64,000 bases of DNA from Chryseobacterium soldanellicola (GCF_900100115.1 NZ_FNKL01000001.1:806001-870000); one strand, 5' to 3'. Positions 24,316 through 33,894 are shown, numbered from the stretch's first letter. A program made the numbers and translations. Notes: a model not told the origin generated them from the sequence alone.

Positions 24316-25908
24316 TTACTGAACATTGATTACAACAGGTGAGATATTCTTAATCTGTTGATTTCCTAAACCTGTAGCAGTAGCCTTAATATCAAATACA
24401 TATACTACATCTCCTGCTCTTGCGTTCTTAACTAATCCAGCAGCGTCACTTAAGCTGTTTCCTTTAATCAACAATGCTGCTCTGCCAGGAACCTTAACCA
24501 TAAACTGATTAACAGTGAATGATACTGGGAAGTCGAAGTCAGGAATTGCAGCCTGTACCATCTGATTAGGAATCGAAGTAGCAGGAACGTTCAATACTGT
24601 CTGACCTCTCATTTGCCCTTGAGGTGCCGGTACATTTTTAATTCTATATTCAAATACCTGAGAAACAGTTTTACCATATGGGTCTGTACCAGATAATGTC
24701 ATTTTAACCGTGTTACCAGTTGAAGGGATAACAATCCATTTACCAGGTCCTGTACTTTTCACTGTAGCTCCAGGAGCAGATAGTGATAATTTAGAATTAT
24801 CAGCACCTAAGATTGATCCGGAAAGAGGGTTCTCAAGGCCTCTATATACTACATTCATCTTATCAGGAGATAGTAATAAACCTTTCTCAAGCTTCACTTC
24901 TCTTGGTCCTGCAATTACGTTATAAGTATGAGTCCAAGGGAAACTTTGAGGTTTACCAGAAGCATCAGTTAATGTAATCGTACCGTTTAAAGTATGCTCA
25001 CCAATACCAGAACCTGAAATTGGGATGATTCCTTTACCGTTTTCTACTCTGCTTACACCAGTGATGTTAATTTTGTTGCTGTTAGAATAAGTACCTAACA
25101 TAACTTTAACTTCTGCCTGCTTACCAGCCTGAAGATCAACCGGACCAGAAACGATAGGCTCATAGCTTGAGAATTTGATGCTAGCATCTACTTTCTCCTG
25201 AAGTAATAATGCCAATGCATCAGATTGTACGTTTCTAGCATCATTCTGTATGATCTCAAGATTTGACATCGCAGCAATTAGCGGCTGATGATAGAATTTA
25301 TTCTGAAACCATGTTTTACCATTTGGAGATTTCCCTTGAGGATATTCAGCGATGATAGATTTATTAGCTCTATCTACTAAATCCTTAAGCTGAGGGTTTT
25401 TTCCAAAAGTTGCAGCGATATAATTTCTTACATCATCCATTTTAGCTTTTAATTCCAAAGCTTTTTGAGTAGGAGTATTTTCGTCACCATCTTTAAAGAA
25501 GTAACTCATTGTTGCTTCATTATTATTAAGAGCTGCAAAATTCTCACTTACATCAAGTTCTTTTCCTGTGTTAGGATCTTTATCGTGAAATTCCGATTCT
25601 TTTTTTAGAACATCTTTGATTCCCTGAGCTGCTAATACCAAAGCATCAACTTTAGATTTCAAAACTTTATAATCCGCCCAAGGCTGAGCATAGGTATCCG
25701 GTACCTGCTGCGCTTTAGCCTCCAACGTTTTTTCAAAGATTTTTTCGTTCTTTCTTTCTGTTAAAGTTCTGGTTTCGTTAAGTGCTTTAGTCGAGTCATA
25801 GTATGACCTGATGATTTCTGCATCAATATTTAGGGCCATCATAGCGATGAACACCAAATACATTAGGTTGATCATCTTCTGACGAGGTGTCTGTTTTCCT
25901 TGTGCCAT
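24316..25908 (-). CDS. gldM: type IX secretion motor protein GldM
   Basis: This 530-residue protein has one N-terminal transmembrane helix (MINLMYLVFIAMMALNIDAE, within residues 12-31) and a long periplasmic region of stacked domains. Together with GldL it forms the proton-driven rotary motor of the T9SS and reaches across the periplasm to the GldK-GldN ring. The conserved acidic residue ending that helix fits a motor helix. The start is preceded by QGKQTPRQK, typical of the family. It is separated from gldL by 57 nt and from gldN by 24 nt. Confidence 0.96.
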   Translation of the reverse strand: MAQGKQTPRQKMINLMYLVFIAMMALNIDAEIIRSYYDSTKALNETRTLTERKNEKIFEKTLEAKAQQVPDTYAQPWADYKVLKSKVDALVLAAQGIKDVLKKESEFHDKDPNTGKELDVSENFAALNNNEATMSYFFKDGDENTPTQKALELKAKMDDVRNYIAATFGKNPQLKDLVDRANKSIIAEYPQGKSPNGKTWFQNKFYHQPLIAAMSNLEIIQNDARNVQSDALALLLQEKVDASIKFSSYEPIVSGPVDLQAGKQAEVKVMLGTYSNSNKINITGVSRVENGKGIIPISGSGIGEHTLNGTITLTDASGKPQSFPWTHTYNVIAGPREVKLEKGLLLSPDKMNVVYRGLENPLSGSILGADNSKLSLSAPGATVKSTGPGKWIVIPSTGNTVKMTLSGTDPYGKTVSQVFEYRIKNVPAPQGQMRGQTVLNVPATSIPNQMVQAAIPDFDFPVSFTVNQFMVKVPGRAALLIKGNSLSDAAGLVKNARAGDVVYVFDIKATATGLGNQQIKNISPVVINVQ

Positions 25909-25965
25909 TCTTTTTTTCTTTTGTTTTGATTAAGTAGTTAAATTTAGAAATAAATGGTTTGGAAA

Positions 25966-26661
25966 TTAAGACTTCATTGCAGTTAACATACCTCCATAAA
26001 CTCTATTTAAGTTATTTAAGTTAGATGTTAAACCTTGTAACTCTTGATTGAATTTTTCTGATTGTTCAGCAGATTTTTGCATATCTGCTACATATTTATT
26101 AGCAAACTCTGATTGTCTCTTACCGTTTTCCAACTGCATTAGATATAGTGCATTCATGCTTTCCATATGTTGAGCAGCTTTGTTTAATTGGTCGTTATAT
26201 TTGTGAGTAGATGCAGACACATCAACAGTTTGATTGATCTGATCAACTGAATTTGAAAATTTATCAATACCAGTTCTCAGTCTCTCAAATAACTGAACAT
26301 CTAACTTTGCATCTTGCAGCATCTTGTCTAATTTAGTTGAAAGAGAGTTTTCTAATTCAGCCATTTGCGCCGCAGCGTTATTTTTAGAAGATACGTTAGA
26401 ATGTAATGGGTTTGGGTTAGCATGCTTATCTAATAATTCAGGATATACATTTTCCCAAGCGTAAGACTCTTCAGATTTTGGAGGGTCAAAAGCGAAAATA
26501 ATAAAGATAATTGCTTCAGTGATAAGCCCTACAGTAAGAGCCATGTTACCATTAACTGGTCCCAAAGTAATGTGGGTAATTTTAAGCCAAGCTCCAAGAA
26601 TTACAATTGCAGCACCGAATGAATAAAAGAAATTCATCCAAGCATCTTTAGTCTTAAACAT
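25966..26661 (-). CDS. gldL: type IX secretion motor protein GldL
   Basis: This 231-residue inner-membrane protein has two N-terminal transmembrane helices. The first is around WMNFFYSFGAAIVILGAWLK and the second around ALTVGLITEAIIFIIFAFD, with a glutamate (residue 49) inside the second. That glutamate is the expected proton-pathway residue. The rest is a long cytoplasmic, coiled-coil-prone region. It is the partner of GldM and follows gldK by 58 nt. Confidence 0.95.
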   Translation of the reverse strand: MFKTKDAWMNFFYSFGAAIVILGAWLKITHITLGPVNGNMALTVGLITEAIIFIIFAFDPPKSEESYAWENVYPELLDKHANPNPLHSNVSSKNNAAAQMAELENSLSTKLDKMLQDAKLDVQLFERLRTGIDKFSNSVDQINQTVDVSASTHKYNDQLNKAAQHMESMNALYLMQLENGKRQSEFANKYVADMQKSAEQSEKFNQELQGLTSNLNNLNRVYGGMLTAMKS

Positions 26662-26719
26662 ATAAGTTAGTTTTTTTTAATGTTAAATAAAATTGATATT
26701 GAAAAATAGTTGTCTGGTT

Positions 26720-28138
26720 TTAATTTCTGTTAACTCTTTTTGGTTTAACAGCAGCTTCAGGAATATCTTGTACTGTTCTGAATCCGATATAACTTCTTGC
26801 TGAATCTTTTCTTTCCCAATCTCTAGCACCCGTCATTAGCATGTATCCAACATCTTTCCAAGATCCACCTCTAACAGATCTTTTAGTATCGGTTTTATCT
26901 TTAGTAGAAGGATTTAATGTAGAAGAGAATCCGTAAGAAGAGTTATTATATGCAGATAATGTCCATTCAGAAACGTTTCCAGCCATATCAAACAGGCCAA
27001 ATCCATTCTTCTTAAATTTCTTTACTGGTGCTGTATATGTATAAGTCCCTTTTTTGTCATCTTCCATATAGTTACCTCTCTTAGGTTTGAAGTTTGCCAG
27101 GTAGCATCCTCTGTCATCCATTAAATATGGACCACCCCAAGGGTAAGTAGCGTTTTGCATTCCACCTCTTGCAGCATATTCCCATTCGATTTCGGTAGGA
27201 AGACGGAATTGCAATGGTCTTTGTTTTCTTCTTTTTAAGCTTTCGTTATAATCAGACTTTAATTTAGATCTGAAATTACAGTATGCTCTTGCCTGATCCC
27301 ATGTCACACCAACTACAGGATAATCCTTATAGGCTTTGTGCCAGAAATACTGCTCAAACAATGGTTCGTTATAAGCAAAGTGGAAATCTTTTACCCAGAC
27401 AGTAGTATCAGGATAGATTGCGATACTTTCACTTCTAAGGTAATTTGCACCTCTTTCGTTATCAGCAACCGCAGCATCCATATCCCCCCATCTGTAAGTA
27501 TATTTTAATTTACTAACGTCAAGAATTCTTTCGTTTCCAACTCTTGATGATGCAGGTAAATACATCGATTCCAGAACCTCGGCATATTCTACATCCGGAT
27601 ATTTTGTGGTGCTCCAATGCAATGGAATTTTCCAGTCTAATCTTTTAGTATCATCGTATCCATCATCTCTAGTTCCTTGTCCTTCTAAATATTCTTGATA
27701 TGGTGTTAAATCTTCTTCTTTTTTAGCAAGGTATGCATAATCACCTATTGCAGCACCTTTACCACCACCATCACCACCTTCTCCGGCAGCTTCAGCAAGT
27801 AAAGTTCTAGCGATAGAATCTCTTACATAATTGATAAATACTCTGTATTCTGCATTAGTAGTTTCTGCTTCATCCATGAAGAAAGAAGATACAGTAACTG
27901 TTTTCAAATTTGCTTTTTCGGGAGCGTTTGTAGGATCCTGATCAGCAAGACCAGCAACAAACGATCCGGCAGGAATACCGACCATTCCGTATGGTCTTTC
28001 TGCAACAAATGATTTAGTTTTTTCTCTTGGTATCAACTCTCCTTTTGTTCCCGGCTTCCCTACAGAAGCAGATCCACCACCAGAACAAGATACCGACGCT
28101 ACCGACGCAGACAATAATAAAAGAAATATCCTTTTCAT
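26720..28138 (-). CDS. gldK: type IX secretion lipoprotein GldK
   Basis: This 472-residue outer-membrane lipoprotein has a signal ending in SVSC (Cys19). A domain related to formylglycine-generating enzyme/sulfatase modifiers follows, shown by IPAGSFVAGLADQD, PVVGVTWDQARAYC, LPTEIEWEYAARGG and NVSEWTLSAY. In GldK/PorK this fold is structural rather than catalytic. The end KPKRVNRN is basic. It heads the four-gene gld unit and lies 108 nt after glmS on the same strand. No terminator is visible between glmS and gldK, so partial read-through is possible. Confidence 0.95.
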   Translation of the reverse strand: MKRIFLLLLSASVASVSCSGGGSASVGKPGTKGELIPREKTKSFVAERPYGMVGIPAGSFVAGLADQDPTNAPEKANLKTVTVSSFFMDEAETTNAEYRVFINYVRDSIARTLLAEAAGEGGDGGGKGAAIGDYAYLAKKEEDLTPYQEYLEGQGTRDDGYDDTKRLDWKIPLHWSTTKYPDVEYAEVLESMYLPASSRVGNERILDVSKLKYTYRWGDMDAAVADNERGANYLRSESIAIYPDTTVWVKDFHFAYNEPLFEQYFWHKAYKDYPVVGVTWDQARAYCNFRSKLKSDYNESLKRRKQRPLQFRLPTEIEWEYAARGGMQNATYPWGGPYLMDDRGCYLANFKPKRGNYMEDDKKGTYTYTAPVKKFKKNGFGLFDMAGNVSEWTLSAYNNSSYGFSSTLNPSTKDKTDTKRSVRGGSWKDVGYMLMTGARDWERKDSARSYIGFRTVQDIPEAAVKPKRVNRN

Positions 28139-28246
28139 GTTAATTTTTATAATTAAGCCGTAAATATATAATTTTTTTAAGAAACTTTTAAGATTTTTTT
28201 TGAAATAACGGAAGAAATCTAAATTTATTTTATTTGCAACAAATTT

Positions 28247-30100
28247 TTATTCTACAGTTACCGACTTTGCAAGGTTTCTGGGCTGGTCTACATTGGCACC
28301 TCTATACACTGCAATGTAGTATGCCAGCAGCTGTAAAGGCACTGATGCGATGATCGGCGAGAAACACTCTGAAGTCTCAGGAATCTCAATGACATAATCT
28401 GCCATTTCGCTCACCTGCTGATCTCCTTTGTTGACCACAGCAACAATTTTTCCTTTTCTTGCTTTAATTTCCTGAACGTTGCTCACAATTTTGTCATAGT
28501 GTCCTTTTTTAGGAGCAATGATAACAATCGGCATATTTTCATCGATCAAAGCGATAGGCCCGTGCTTCATTTCCGCAGCCGGATATCCTTCAGCATGAAT
28601 ATAAGAGATCTCTTTTAATTTTAATGCCCCTTCTAATGCGGCAGGATAATTATATCCTCTTCCTAAATATAGGAAATTTGTAGCCCCTATGAAGTCTTTG
28701 GCAATATCTTGAACTAATTCGTGAGTAGCGCTTAGAACTTCTTCAATTCTCTTAGGAATTGCGTCCAATTCTGCTATTAAGCTCATGAATTCAGCATTTC
28801 CTAAATTACCGTTGTGTTTACCTAGTTTAAACGCAATTAGGGTAAGAATGGTAAGCTGCGCCGTGAAAGCTTTCGTAGAAGCTACCCCGATTTCCGGGCC
28901 GGCGTGTGTATAAGAACCTGCATCCGTAATTCTTGCAATAGAAGAATCTACTACATTACAGATACCATATATAAATGCGCCTTTTTCTTTAGCTAATTTT
29001 AAAGCAGCCATTGTATCTGCTGTTTCTCCTGACTGAGAAATTGCAATGACAACATCTTTATCTGTAATAATCGGGTTTCTGTATCTGAATTCTGATGCAT
29101 ATTCTACCTCAACAGGGATTCTTGCATATTCTTCAATTAAATATTCACCGATAAGACCGGCATGCCAGGAAGTTCCGCAAGCGATGATAATAATCCTGTT
29201 GGCATTTTTGAATTTTTCGATATGATCCCAGATCCCAGCCATTTTGATTACTCCTTCATCTACGAGAAGCCTACCTCTCATGGTATCGTGAACAGATTTT
29301 GGCTGTTCAAAAATCTCCTTAAGCATAAAATGTTCATAACCGCCTTTTTCGATCTGTTCAAGGCTTAGCTTAAGCATTTGAATTTCAGCTACAATCTTTG
29401 AATTATCATTAATTGTTCTGATATCCACCCCGTTTTCCAGAGAAATAGTTGCCATGTGGCCTTCTTCCAAATAAATCGCTTCTTTTGTAAATTCTACAAA
29501 AGGAGACGCATCAGAAGCAATAAAATATTCCTTATCACCGATACCGATTGCCAAAGGAGAACCTAATCTTCCTACAACAAGTACTCCTGGATAATCTTCA
29601 TGCATTACAGTAATTGCATATGCACCGTAAACCTCATTTAAAGCATATCTTACAGCCGTCGGGAATTCTGTCTCTTGATTAAGATCCATAAAATACTGGA
29701 TAAGATTTACCAATACTTCAGTATCTGTTTCTGATTTGAAAGAAAATCCTTTTTCCGTAAGCATCTTCTTAATAGTATCATAATTTTCAATAATACCATT
29801 GTGGATGATTGCTATTTTTCCATTGTTTGATAAATGCGGGTGAGAATTTCTATCACTTGGTACCCCGTGAGTTGCCCAACGGGTGTGCCCCATTCCCATT
29901 TTGGCAATACCTTTCAGCTTGCCTGCAATATTCACAAGGTCATCTACTTTTCCTTTTGTTTTCTCAACTTCGAATTTGTTGTTTGTATTTTCAAGTACGA
30001 TTCCGGCACTATCGTAGCCTCTGTATTCCAGCCTTCTAAGACCGTTAATAACTACATCGTATGCATCTTGAAATCCTGTGTATCCTACTATTCCGCACAT
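28247..30100 (-). CDS. glmS: glutamine-fructose-6-phosphate aminotransferase
   Basis: This 617-residue enzyme makes glucosamine-6-phosphate for peptidoglycan and LPS. The N-terminal glutaminase starts MCGIVGYTG with the catalytic Cys2 exposed after Met removal, and TRWATHG is at about 74-80. Two SIS isomerase domains follow, with ISQSGETADT and STKAFTAQLT, and the C-terminus ends PRNLAKSVTVE, the classical KSVTVE ending. Its length matches bacterial GlmS (about 609). The start lies 30 nt after the DUF4270 gene's stop, so the two are probably co-transcribed. I found no glmS ribozyme, which is expected outside Firmicutes. Confidence 0.97.
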   Translation of the reverse strand: MCGIVGYTGFQDAYDVVINGLRRLEYRGYDSAGIVLENTNNKFEVEKTKGKVDDLVNIAGKLKGIAKMGMGHTRWATHGVPSDRNSHPHLSNNGKIAIIHNGIIENYDTIKKMLTEKGFSFKSETDTEVLVNLIQYFMDLNQETEFPTAVRYALNEVYGAYAITVMHEDYPGVLVVGRLGSPLAIGIGDKEYFIASDASPFVEFTKEAIYLEEGHMATISLENGVDIRTINDNSKIVAEIQMLKLSLEQIEKGGYEHFMLKEIFEQPKSVHDTMRGRLLVDEGVIKMAGIWDHIEKFKNANRIIIIACGTSWHAGLIGEYLIEEYARIPVEVEYASEFRYRNPIITDKDVVIAISQSGETADTMAALKLAKEKGAFIYGICNVVDSSIARITDAGSYTHAGPEIGVASTKAFTAQLTILTLIAFKLGKHNGNLGNAEFMSLIAELDAIPKRIEEVLSATHELVQDIAKDFIGATNFLYLGRGYNYPAALEGALKLKEISYIHAEGYPAAEMKHGPIALIDENMPIVIIAPKKGHYDKIVSNVQEIKARKGKIVAVVNKGDQQVSEMADYVIEIPETSECFSPIIASVPLQLLAYYIAVYRGANVDQPRNLAKSVTVE

Positions 30101-30130
30101 ATTTTTATCTTAAGTATAGGTGTTTTAAAT

Positions 30131-31675
30131 TTATTTTTTTGTCCCGTAAATAATTTTCAATTGTACTCTATTCGCATTACTAGGATCCGATCCGATAAAT
30201 ACGGCTCTGTCTCTTGCATATGTTCTAGAAGTATATTGATAGCCTGCTAATGTTCCTGTAGAAGTACTTAGGAAGCTTCCCAAATCAATTTTAAAATATT
30301 TATTTGTATTATCAGCACCAGTTTCTACAATATCTTTTACAGATTTTGTCACCGTAAAATCATAATAAGCCGGGTTTTTATCTAAATCAAATGCCTTATA
30401 AATGGCAAAATTATTAGCCCCTGTTAAATTTAATAAATCTGCCGTAAAATTTGTAGTTTCTTTACCGTTGGTATCTTTATCTTTTTGTACAATAGTAAAT
30501 GATGTAGGTTTCGGATATTTGTTATTCCAAGCCGTAGCATCTGTGTAAATTCTGATTTTTGCACTTATGATGCCTGCTTTATCAACCTGATATAATTGTT
30601 TAAGCTGATTAATTGTTGCATCAGGAAGCTTAATGCCAATTGAAGGACCTCCCATTCCCTGAGCAAAAAGCTTCAGGTCACCGGTTGCCGTATTTCCCTG
30701 TACATAATTTGGCAGTTGAGATCCGGCTCTTTCATACTGATATTGAGCGATACGCGCATTTCCTGCACCTAAAGAGAAGGTATAGGTCGCCTGAGGTCTT
30801 GTTGTTGTCCCGTTTTCAGTTTTGTCATATTTATAATACATGATCAGCTCCATATCGTTGGGAGAGAACTGCATTAAATATCCGTCATCCTCAGCTACAG
30901 AGATTCTCAAACCTTTAAAATACCTGATAAAATTTGAAACATCCTGAAGTTCCGGCTGATCTTTTTTATCAATAATTTTAGTTTTAAAGAAACTTGCCGA
31001 TAAAGGGATTCTAAAGCCTACAGCCGAAGTAAAAATCGAGGAAGCATCTGAGTCTTTCGTAATGGTAACAGAATTTACCTTTCCAAAAAATTCTTTTGAA
31101 CCAAGCTCCGTTCCTGTACCGACAGCTGCATTTGAATAGGCAATGTCTGTTGAACCGTTTAAGAAATCAGTCACTTCATTTACTTTAATTGTCATTTTTG
31201 CGGTCGAAACATTCCCGTATTTATTTACAGGATATGTATTTACGACTTTCTTTGCGGCAACGCTTCCGTCAGGATAAACATAGTTTTCGTCGGTGGTGGT
31301 TGTTACCGTATCAGCGGCATAGGTAGGCTTAATTACTAAAACCACAGAATCCACTGCGGCATTCGTTCCAAAATCAGGATCGTATGTTGATAATCTTAAC
31401 TGGGTAAGATAAGATGCTCTTTGTCTGCCAAATTGTCCTTCGTTAAAAACACCGAGAACACCTGCTCCCAATTTCGAAGCATCCGTTCTGATGGTATCAT
31501 GATTGTCGATATTATAGGCAATAACATCAAAAGATTTTTCATTTCCCTGTGCGGCTCCGTCCAAGAACAATTGCTCTCCTAATGAATCCGGGTCCGGCTC
31601 GCAGTTATAAAGCATTACACTTCCAAAAATCGCCAATGACAGGATGGCGAAGGCTCTTTTAATAATATGAGTCAT
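30131..31675 (-). CDS. DUF4270 lipoprotein
   Basis: This 514-residue lipoprotein has a signal ending in LYNC (Cys25), followed by EPDPDSLGEQLFLDGA. It contains long beta-rich segments, including DTIRTDASKLGAGVLGVFNEG, and ends in AVFIGSDPSNANRVQLKIIYGTKK. This layout matches DUF4270 of Bacteroidetes, whose function is not established. It stands between a GT5-like gene (13-nt gap) and glmS (30-nt gap), all on the minus strand. The conserved neighbourhood with gldK-N hints at envelope biogenesis, but that is inference. Confidence 0.85.
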   Translation of the reverse strand: MTHIIKRAFAILSLAIFGSVMLYNCEPDPDSLGEQLFLDGAAQGNEKSFDVIAYNIDNHDTIRTDASKLGAGVLGVFNEGQFGRQRASYLTQLRLSTYDPDFGTNAAVDSVVLVIKPTYAADTVTTTTDENYVYPDGSVAAKKVVNTYPVNKYGNVSTAKMTIKVNEVTDFLNGSTDIAYSNAAVGTGTELGSKEFFGKVNSVTITKDSDASSIFTSAVGFRIPLSASFFKTKIIDKKDQPELQDVSNFIRYFKGLRISVAEDDGYLMQFSPNDMELIMYYKYDKTENGTTTRPQATYTFSLGAGNARIAQYQYERAGSQLPNYVQGNTATGDLKLFAQGMGGPSIGIKLPDATINQLKQLYQVDKAGIISAKIRIYTDATAWNNKYPKPTSFTIVQKDKDTNGKETTNFTADLLNLTGANNFAIYKAFDLDKNPAYYDFTVTKSVKDIVETGADNTNKYFKIDLGSFLSTSTGTLAGYQYTSRTYARDRAVFIGSDPSNANRVQLKIIYGTKK

Positions 31676-31688
31676 TAAAATGTGTTTT

Positions 31689-32459
31689 TTAATAAAGTTG
31701 ATTAATAGAATCTACATCGAGATACTCTGATTTCGCAGTTGTTGCTTCATTGAAAGCCTTATCCAGTTCTTCATTAAGGAATTCATCTCCTTTTACAACG
31801 GCATCCACATAATTCATGCTTTCAATTACAAAACTTTGAATACTTGGGTTATCTAACGCTTTTAATCCTGAAATATTGTCGAATGCCAATTTAGCCCCGA
31901 TATTCTGGTCAAGCGGCGTATCTTTCTCATTATATAAAGAAAGGATGATTTTTGCATCTTTGAAATACGTATCAGATTCGTAATATGTTTTAAGATAAAT
32001 CGGGACGAATGAGGCCATCCAGCCATTTAAGTGGATCACGTCCGGAACCCAGTTTAGCTTTTTGATTGTTTCAATTACTCCTCTTGCAAAAAATATTGCT
32101 CTCTCGTCGTTATCAGGGAAAGAAACCCCTTCATCATCGTAGTAATATTGTTTTCTTTTAAAATACTCTTCATTATCTATAAAGTAAACCTGAAGTCTTT
32201 CCCCCGGAAGAGACGCTACTTTAATAATCAGAGGCTGATCTAGATCGTTAATAATAATATTCATCCCAGAAAGGCGGATTACCTCGTGAAGCTGGAACTT
32301 TCTCTCACTTATTTGTCCAAATCTTGGCATAAAAACTCTAACATCATTGCCTTCATTGTGCATCTTAAGTGCCATTTTGTTTACCACTGTAGCCATATTT
32401 GTGTCTTCTTGGTATGGATACATTTCTGTAGTAATGTACAGTATTTTTTGATTCGGCAT
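31689..32459 (-). CDS. glycogen/starch synthase-like protein, N-terminal GT5 domain only
   Basis: At 256 residues this is about half the length of GlgA (near 480). It matches the N-terminal Rossmann domain of GT5 synthases: KILYITTEMYPYQ at the start, GNDVRVFMPRFGQ, and DVIHLNGWMASFVPIYL. The C-terminal nucleotide-sugar-binding half is absent. The usual KTGGL sugar-nucleotide loop after the first strand is replaced by EDTNMATVV. It is therefore unlikely to polymerise glucose alone. Read-through annotations call such proteins glycogen synthase, which probably overstates it. It is the first gene of the minus-strand unit and diverges from panC. Confidence 0.75.
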   Translation of the reverse strand: MPNQKILYITTEMYPYQEDTNMATVVNKMALKMHNEGNDVRVFMPRFGQISERKFQLHEVIRLSGMNIIINDLDQPLIIKVASLPGERLQVYFIDNEEYFKRKQYYYDDEGVSFPDNDERAIFFARGVIETIKKLNWVPDVIHLNGWMASFVPIYLKTYYESDTYFKDAKIILSLYNEKDTPLDQNIGAKLAFDNISGLKALDNPSIQSFVIESMNYVDAVVKGDEFLNEELDKAFNEATTAKSEYLDVDSINQLY

Positions 32460-32497
32460 AAACTTCTATCTAATTTTTGTAAAAACGCTTTAATGTG

Positions 32498-32609
32498 CAA
32501 AATTACAAAAAAACATCCAACATTATTTTAATTAACATTTTTTTACGATAATTCTGTATTTCAAATTGCTAAAACCACACCTTAATCTATGATATTTTTA
32601 GTATTTTTG
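32498..32609. promoter_or_regulatory. divergent promoter region of the GT5-like gene and panC
   Basis: On the minus strand a -7 box TAATTTTG (the complement of CAAAATTA at 32498-32505) precedes the GT5-like gene by 38 nt. On the plus strand TATTTTTG (32602-32609) precedes panC by 20 nt. Neither has a clear TTG at the -33 position, so the boxes are candidates only. Confidence 0.4.
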
Positions 32610-32629
32610 AATTGATATTAAAATAAACT

Positions 32630-33478
32630 ATGGAAGTTTTAAAAAATAAAAAAACACTACAGGATTTCATTGAAAGACAGAAGGAAATGGGCAAAAGAAT
32701 AGGCTTTGCACCCACTATGGGAGCCCTTCACAATGGCCATCTTTCCCTTTACGAGGAGGCCAGAAAAGAGAATGATCTTGTTGTTTCATCAATTTTTGTT
32801 AATCCTACTCAGTTTAATAATCCTGAGGATCTTGAAAAATATCCGAGAGATATTAACAGGGATATTTTAATTCTTAAAAATTCAGGGTTAGTAGATGCTG
32901 TTTATATTCCTGAGGTTCAAGATATTTACCCTGAAAAAACGGTAAGCCAGCATTACGATTTTGATGGTTTGGAAAATGAAATGGAAGGAAAATCGAGACC
33001 GGGTCATTTTGACGGTGTCGGAACGGTTGTTGAAGAGCTTTTTAGACAGGTAAAACCGGACAATGCTTATTTTGGTGAAAAAGACTTTCAGCAGCTGGCG
33101 ATTATCAAAAAAATGGTCGAAAAGAAGCACCTTCCGATAAAAATAAAAGGTGTTGTTATTTACAGAGCAGAAAACGGACTTGCATTAAGCTCAAGAAACC
33201 AAAGACTTCAGGAAGACAGACGAGAAGCTTCAAAAGTGATCTACGAAACATTAAAAAAGGTCAATGAATGGTTCAGAATTATCACAATTCCCGAAATTAA
33301 AGAGAGAGTGCAGGATATTTTTGACCAACAAAAAGGAATGCATCTGGAATATTTTCTGATCGCGGATGAAAATACGTTAAAAGAAACAGATTTTTTTTAT
33401 AAGGATAAAAACTACAGAGCATTTATCGTTGTCGTGGTAGATGCTGTGAGATTAATTGATAATATGCATCTGGATTAA
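32630..33478 (+). CDS. panC: pantothenate synthetase
   Basis: This 282-residue enzyme joins pantoate and beta-alanine with ATP in coenzyme A synthesis. The HIGH-type nucleotide motif occurs in PTMGALHNGHLSLYEEA, the KMSKS-like region in LALSSRNQRL, and the pantoate-binding segment in SIFVNPTQFN. The length is normal. Other pantothenate genes (panB, panD) are not in the window. It diverges from the GT5-like gene and ends before a hairpin terminator and a pair of intergenic repeats. Confidence 0.96.
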   Translation: MEVLKNKKTLQDFIERQKEMGKRIGFAPTMGALHNGHLSLYEEARKENDLVVSSIFVNPTQFNNPEDLEKYPRDINRDILILKNSGLVDAVYIPEVQDIYPEKTVSQHYDFDGLENEMEGKSRPGHFDGVGTVVEELFRQVKPDNAYFGEKDFQQLAIIKKMVEKKHLPIKIKGVVIYRAENGLALSSRNQRLQEDRREASKVIYETLKKVNEWFRIITIPEIKERVQDIFDQQKGMHLEYFLIADENTLKETDFFYKDKNYRAFIVVVVDAVRLIDNMHLD

Positions 33479-33533
33479 AAAGGTTAAGATTAAAGTTTAG
33501 CTTAATAATAATTTATTTTTTAGAACTAATAAT

Positions 33534-33566
33534 AGCGTTGCTTTTTGAGTGGCGCTTTTTTATTTT
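33534..33566 (+). terminator. terminator of panC
   Basis: AGCGTTGC (33534-33541) can pair with GTGGCGCT (33549-33556) with G-U pairs, followed by a T-rich tail. Confidence 0.55.
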
Positions 33567-33605
33567 AAATTAATTATAATTAAGTTTTCTATGGTTTATT
33601 ATGTT

Positions 33606-33724
33606 GAGATCCTTCGACTGCTTCGCACTCAGGATGACACCGTGAAAATTTTATGCAAAGATTATAACAATAACAATTAGTATTAGCGTCTGTCATTCTG
33701 AGCGCGAAGCAGTCGAAGGATCTC
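33606..33724. repeat. 34-bp inverted repeat pair, REP-like intergenic element
   Basis: The left arm at 33606-33639 begins GAGATCCTTCGACTGCTTCG. The right arm at 33691-33724 is its reverse complement with two mismatches and contains GTCATTCTGAGCG. The 51-bp middle is AT-rich. The motif TCATTCTGAGCG...GAAGGATCT is a widespread intergenic repeat in Bacteroidetes and other genomes. Two copies in opposite orientation can form a long hairpin. Confidence 0.75.
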
Positions 33725-33805
33725 ATTAAACTAAATACTGATGATATTTATATTCAAGGAATTTAAAAGAATCAAGGAAAAGGATTTTCAAGTAAGTGCA
33801 CATGT

Positions 33806-33840
33806 AAAAAAAATCAAAGGCTTCTTGCGGAAGCCTTTGA
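33806..33840 (-). terminator. terminator of the tRNA-Lys/Leu/Lys operon
   Basis: TCAAAGGCTTC (33814-33824) and GAAGCCTTTGA (33830-33840) form a perfect 11-bp stem with loop TTGCG. Eight T residues follow on the minus strand (the A run at 33806-33813). Confidence 0.9.
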
Positions 33841-33894
33841 AACACCAAATCACAAAATATTAATATGAAAAAAATTTACTTTTCAGTAAACTTG

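Noticed and set aside
28139..30100. glmS ribozyme or riboswitch upstream of glmS
   Set aside because: There are only 30 nt between DUF4270 and glmS, no ribozyme-like structure, and the ribozyme is known from Gram-positive bacteria.
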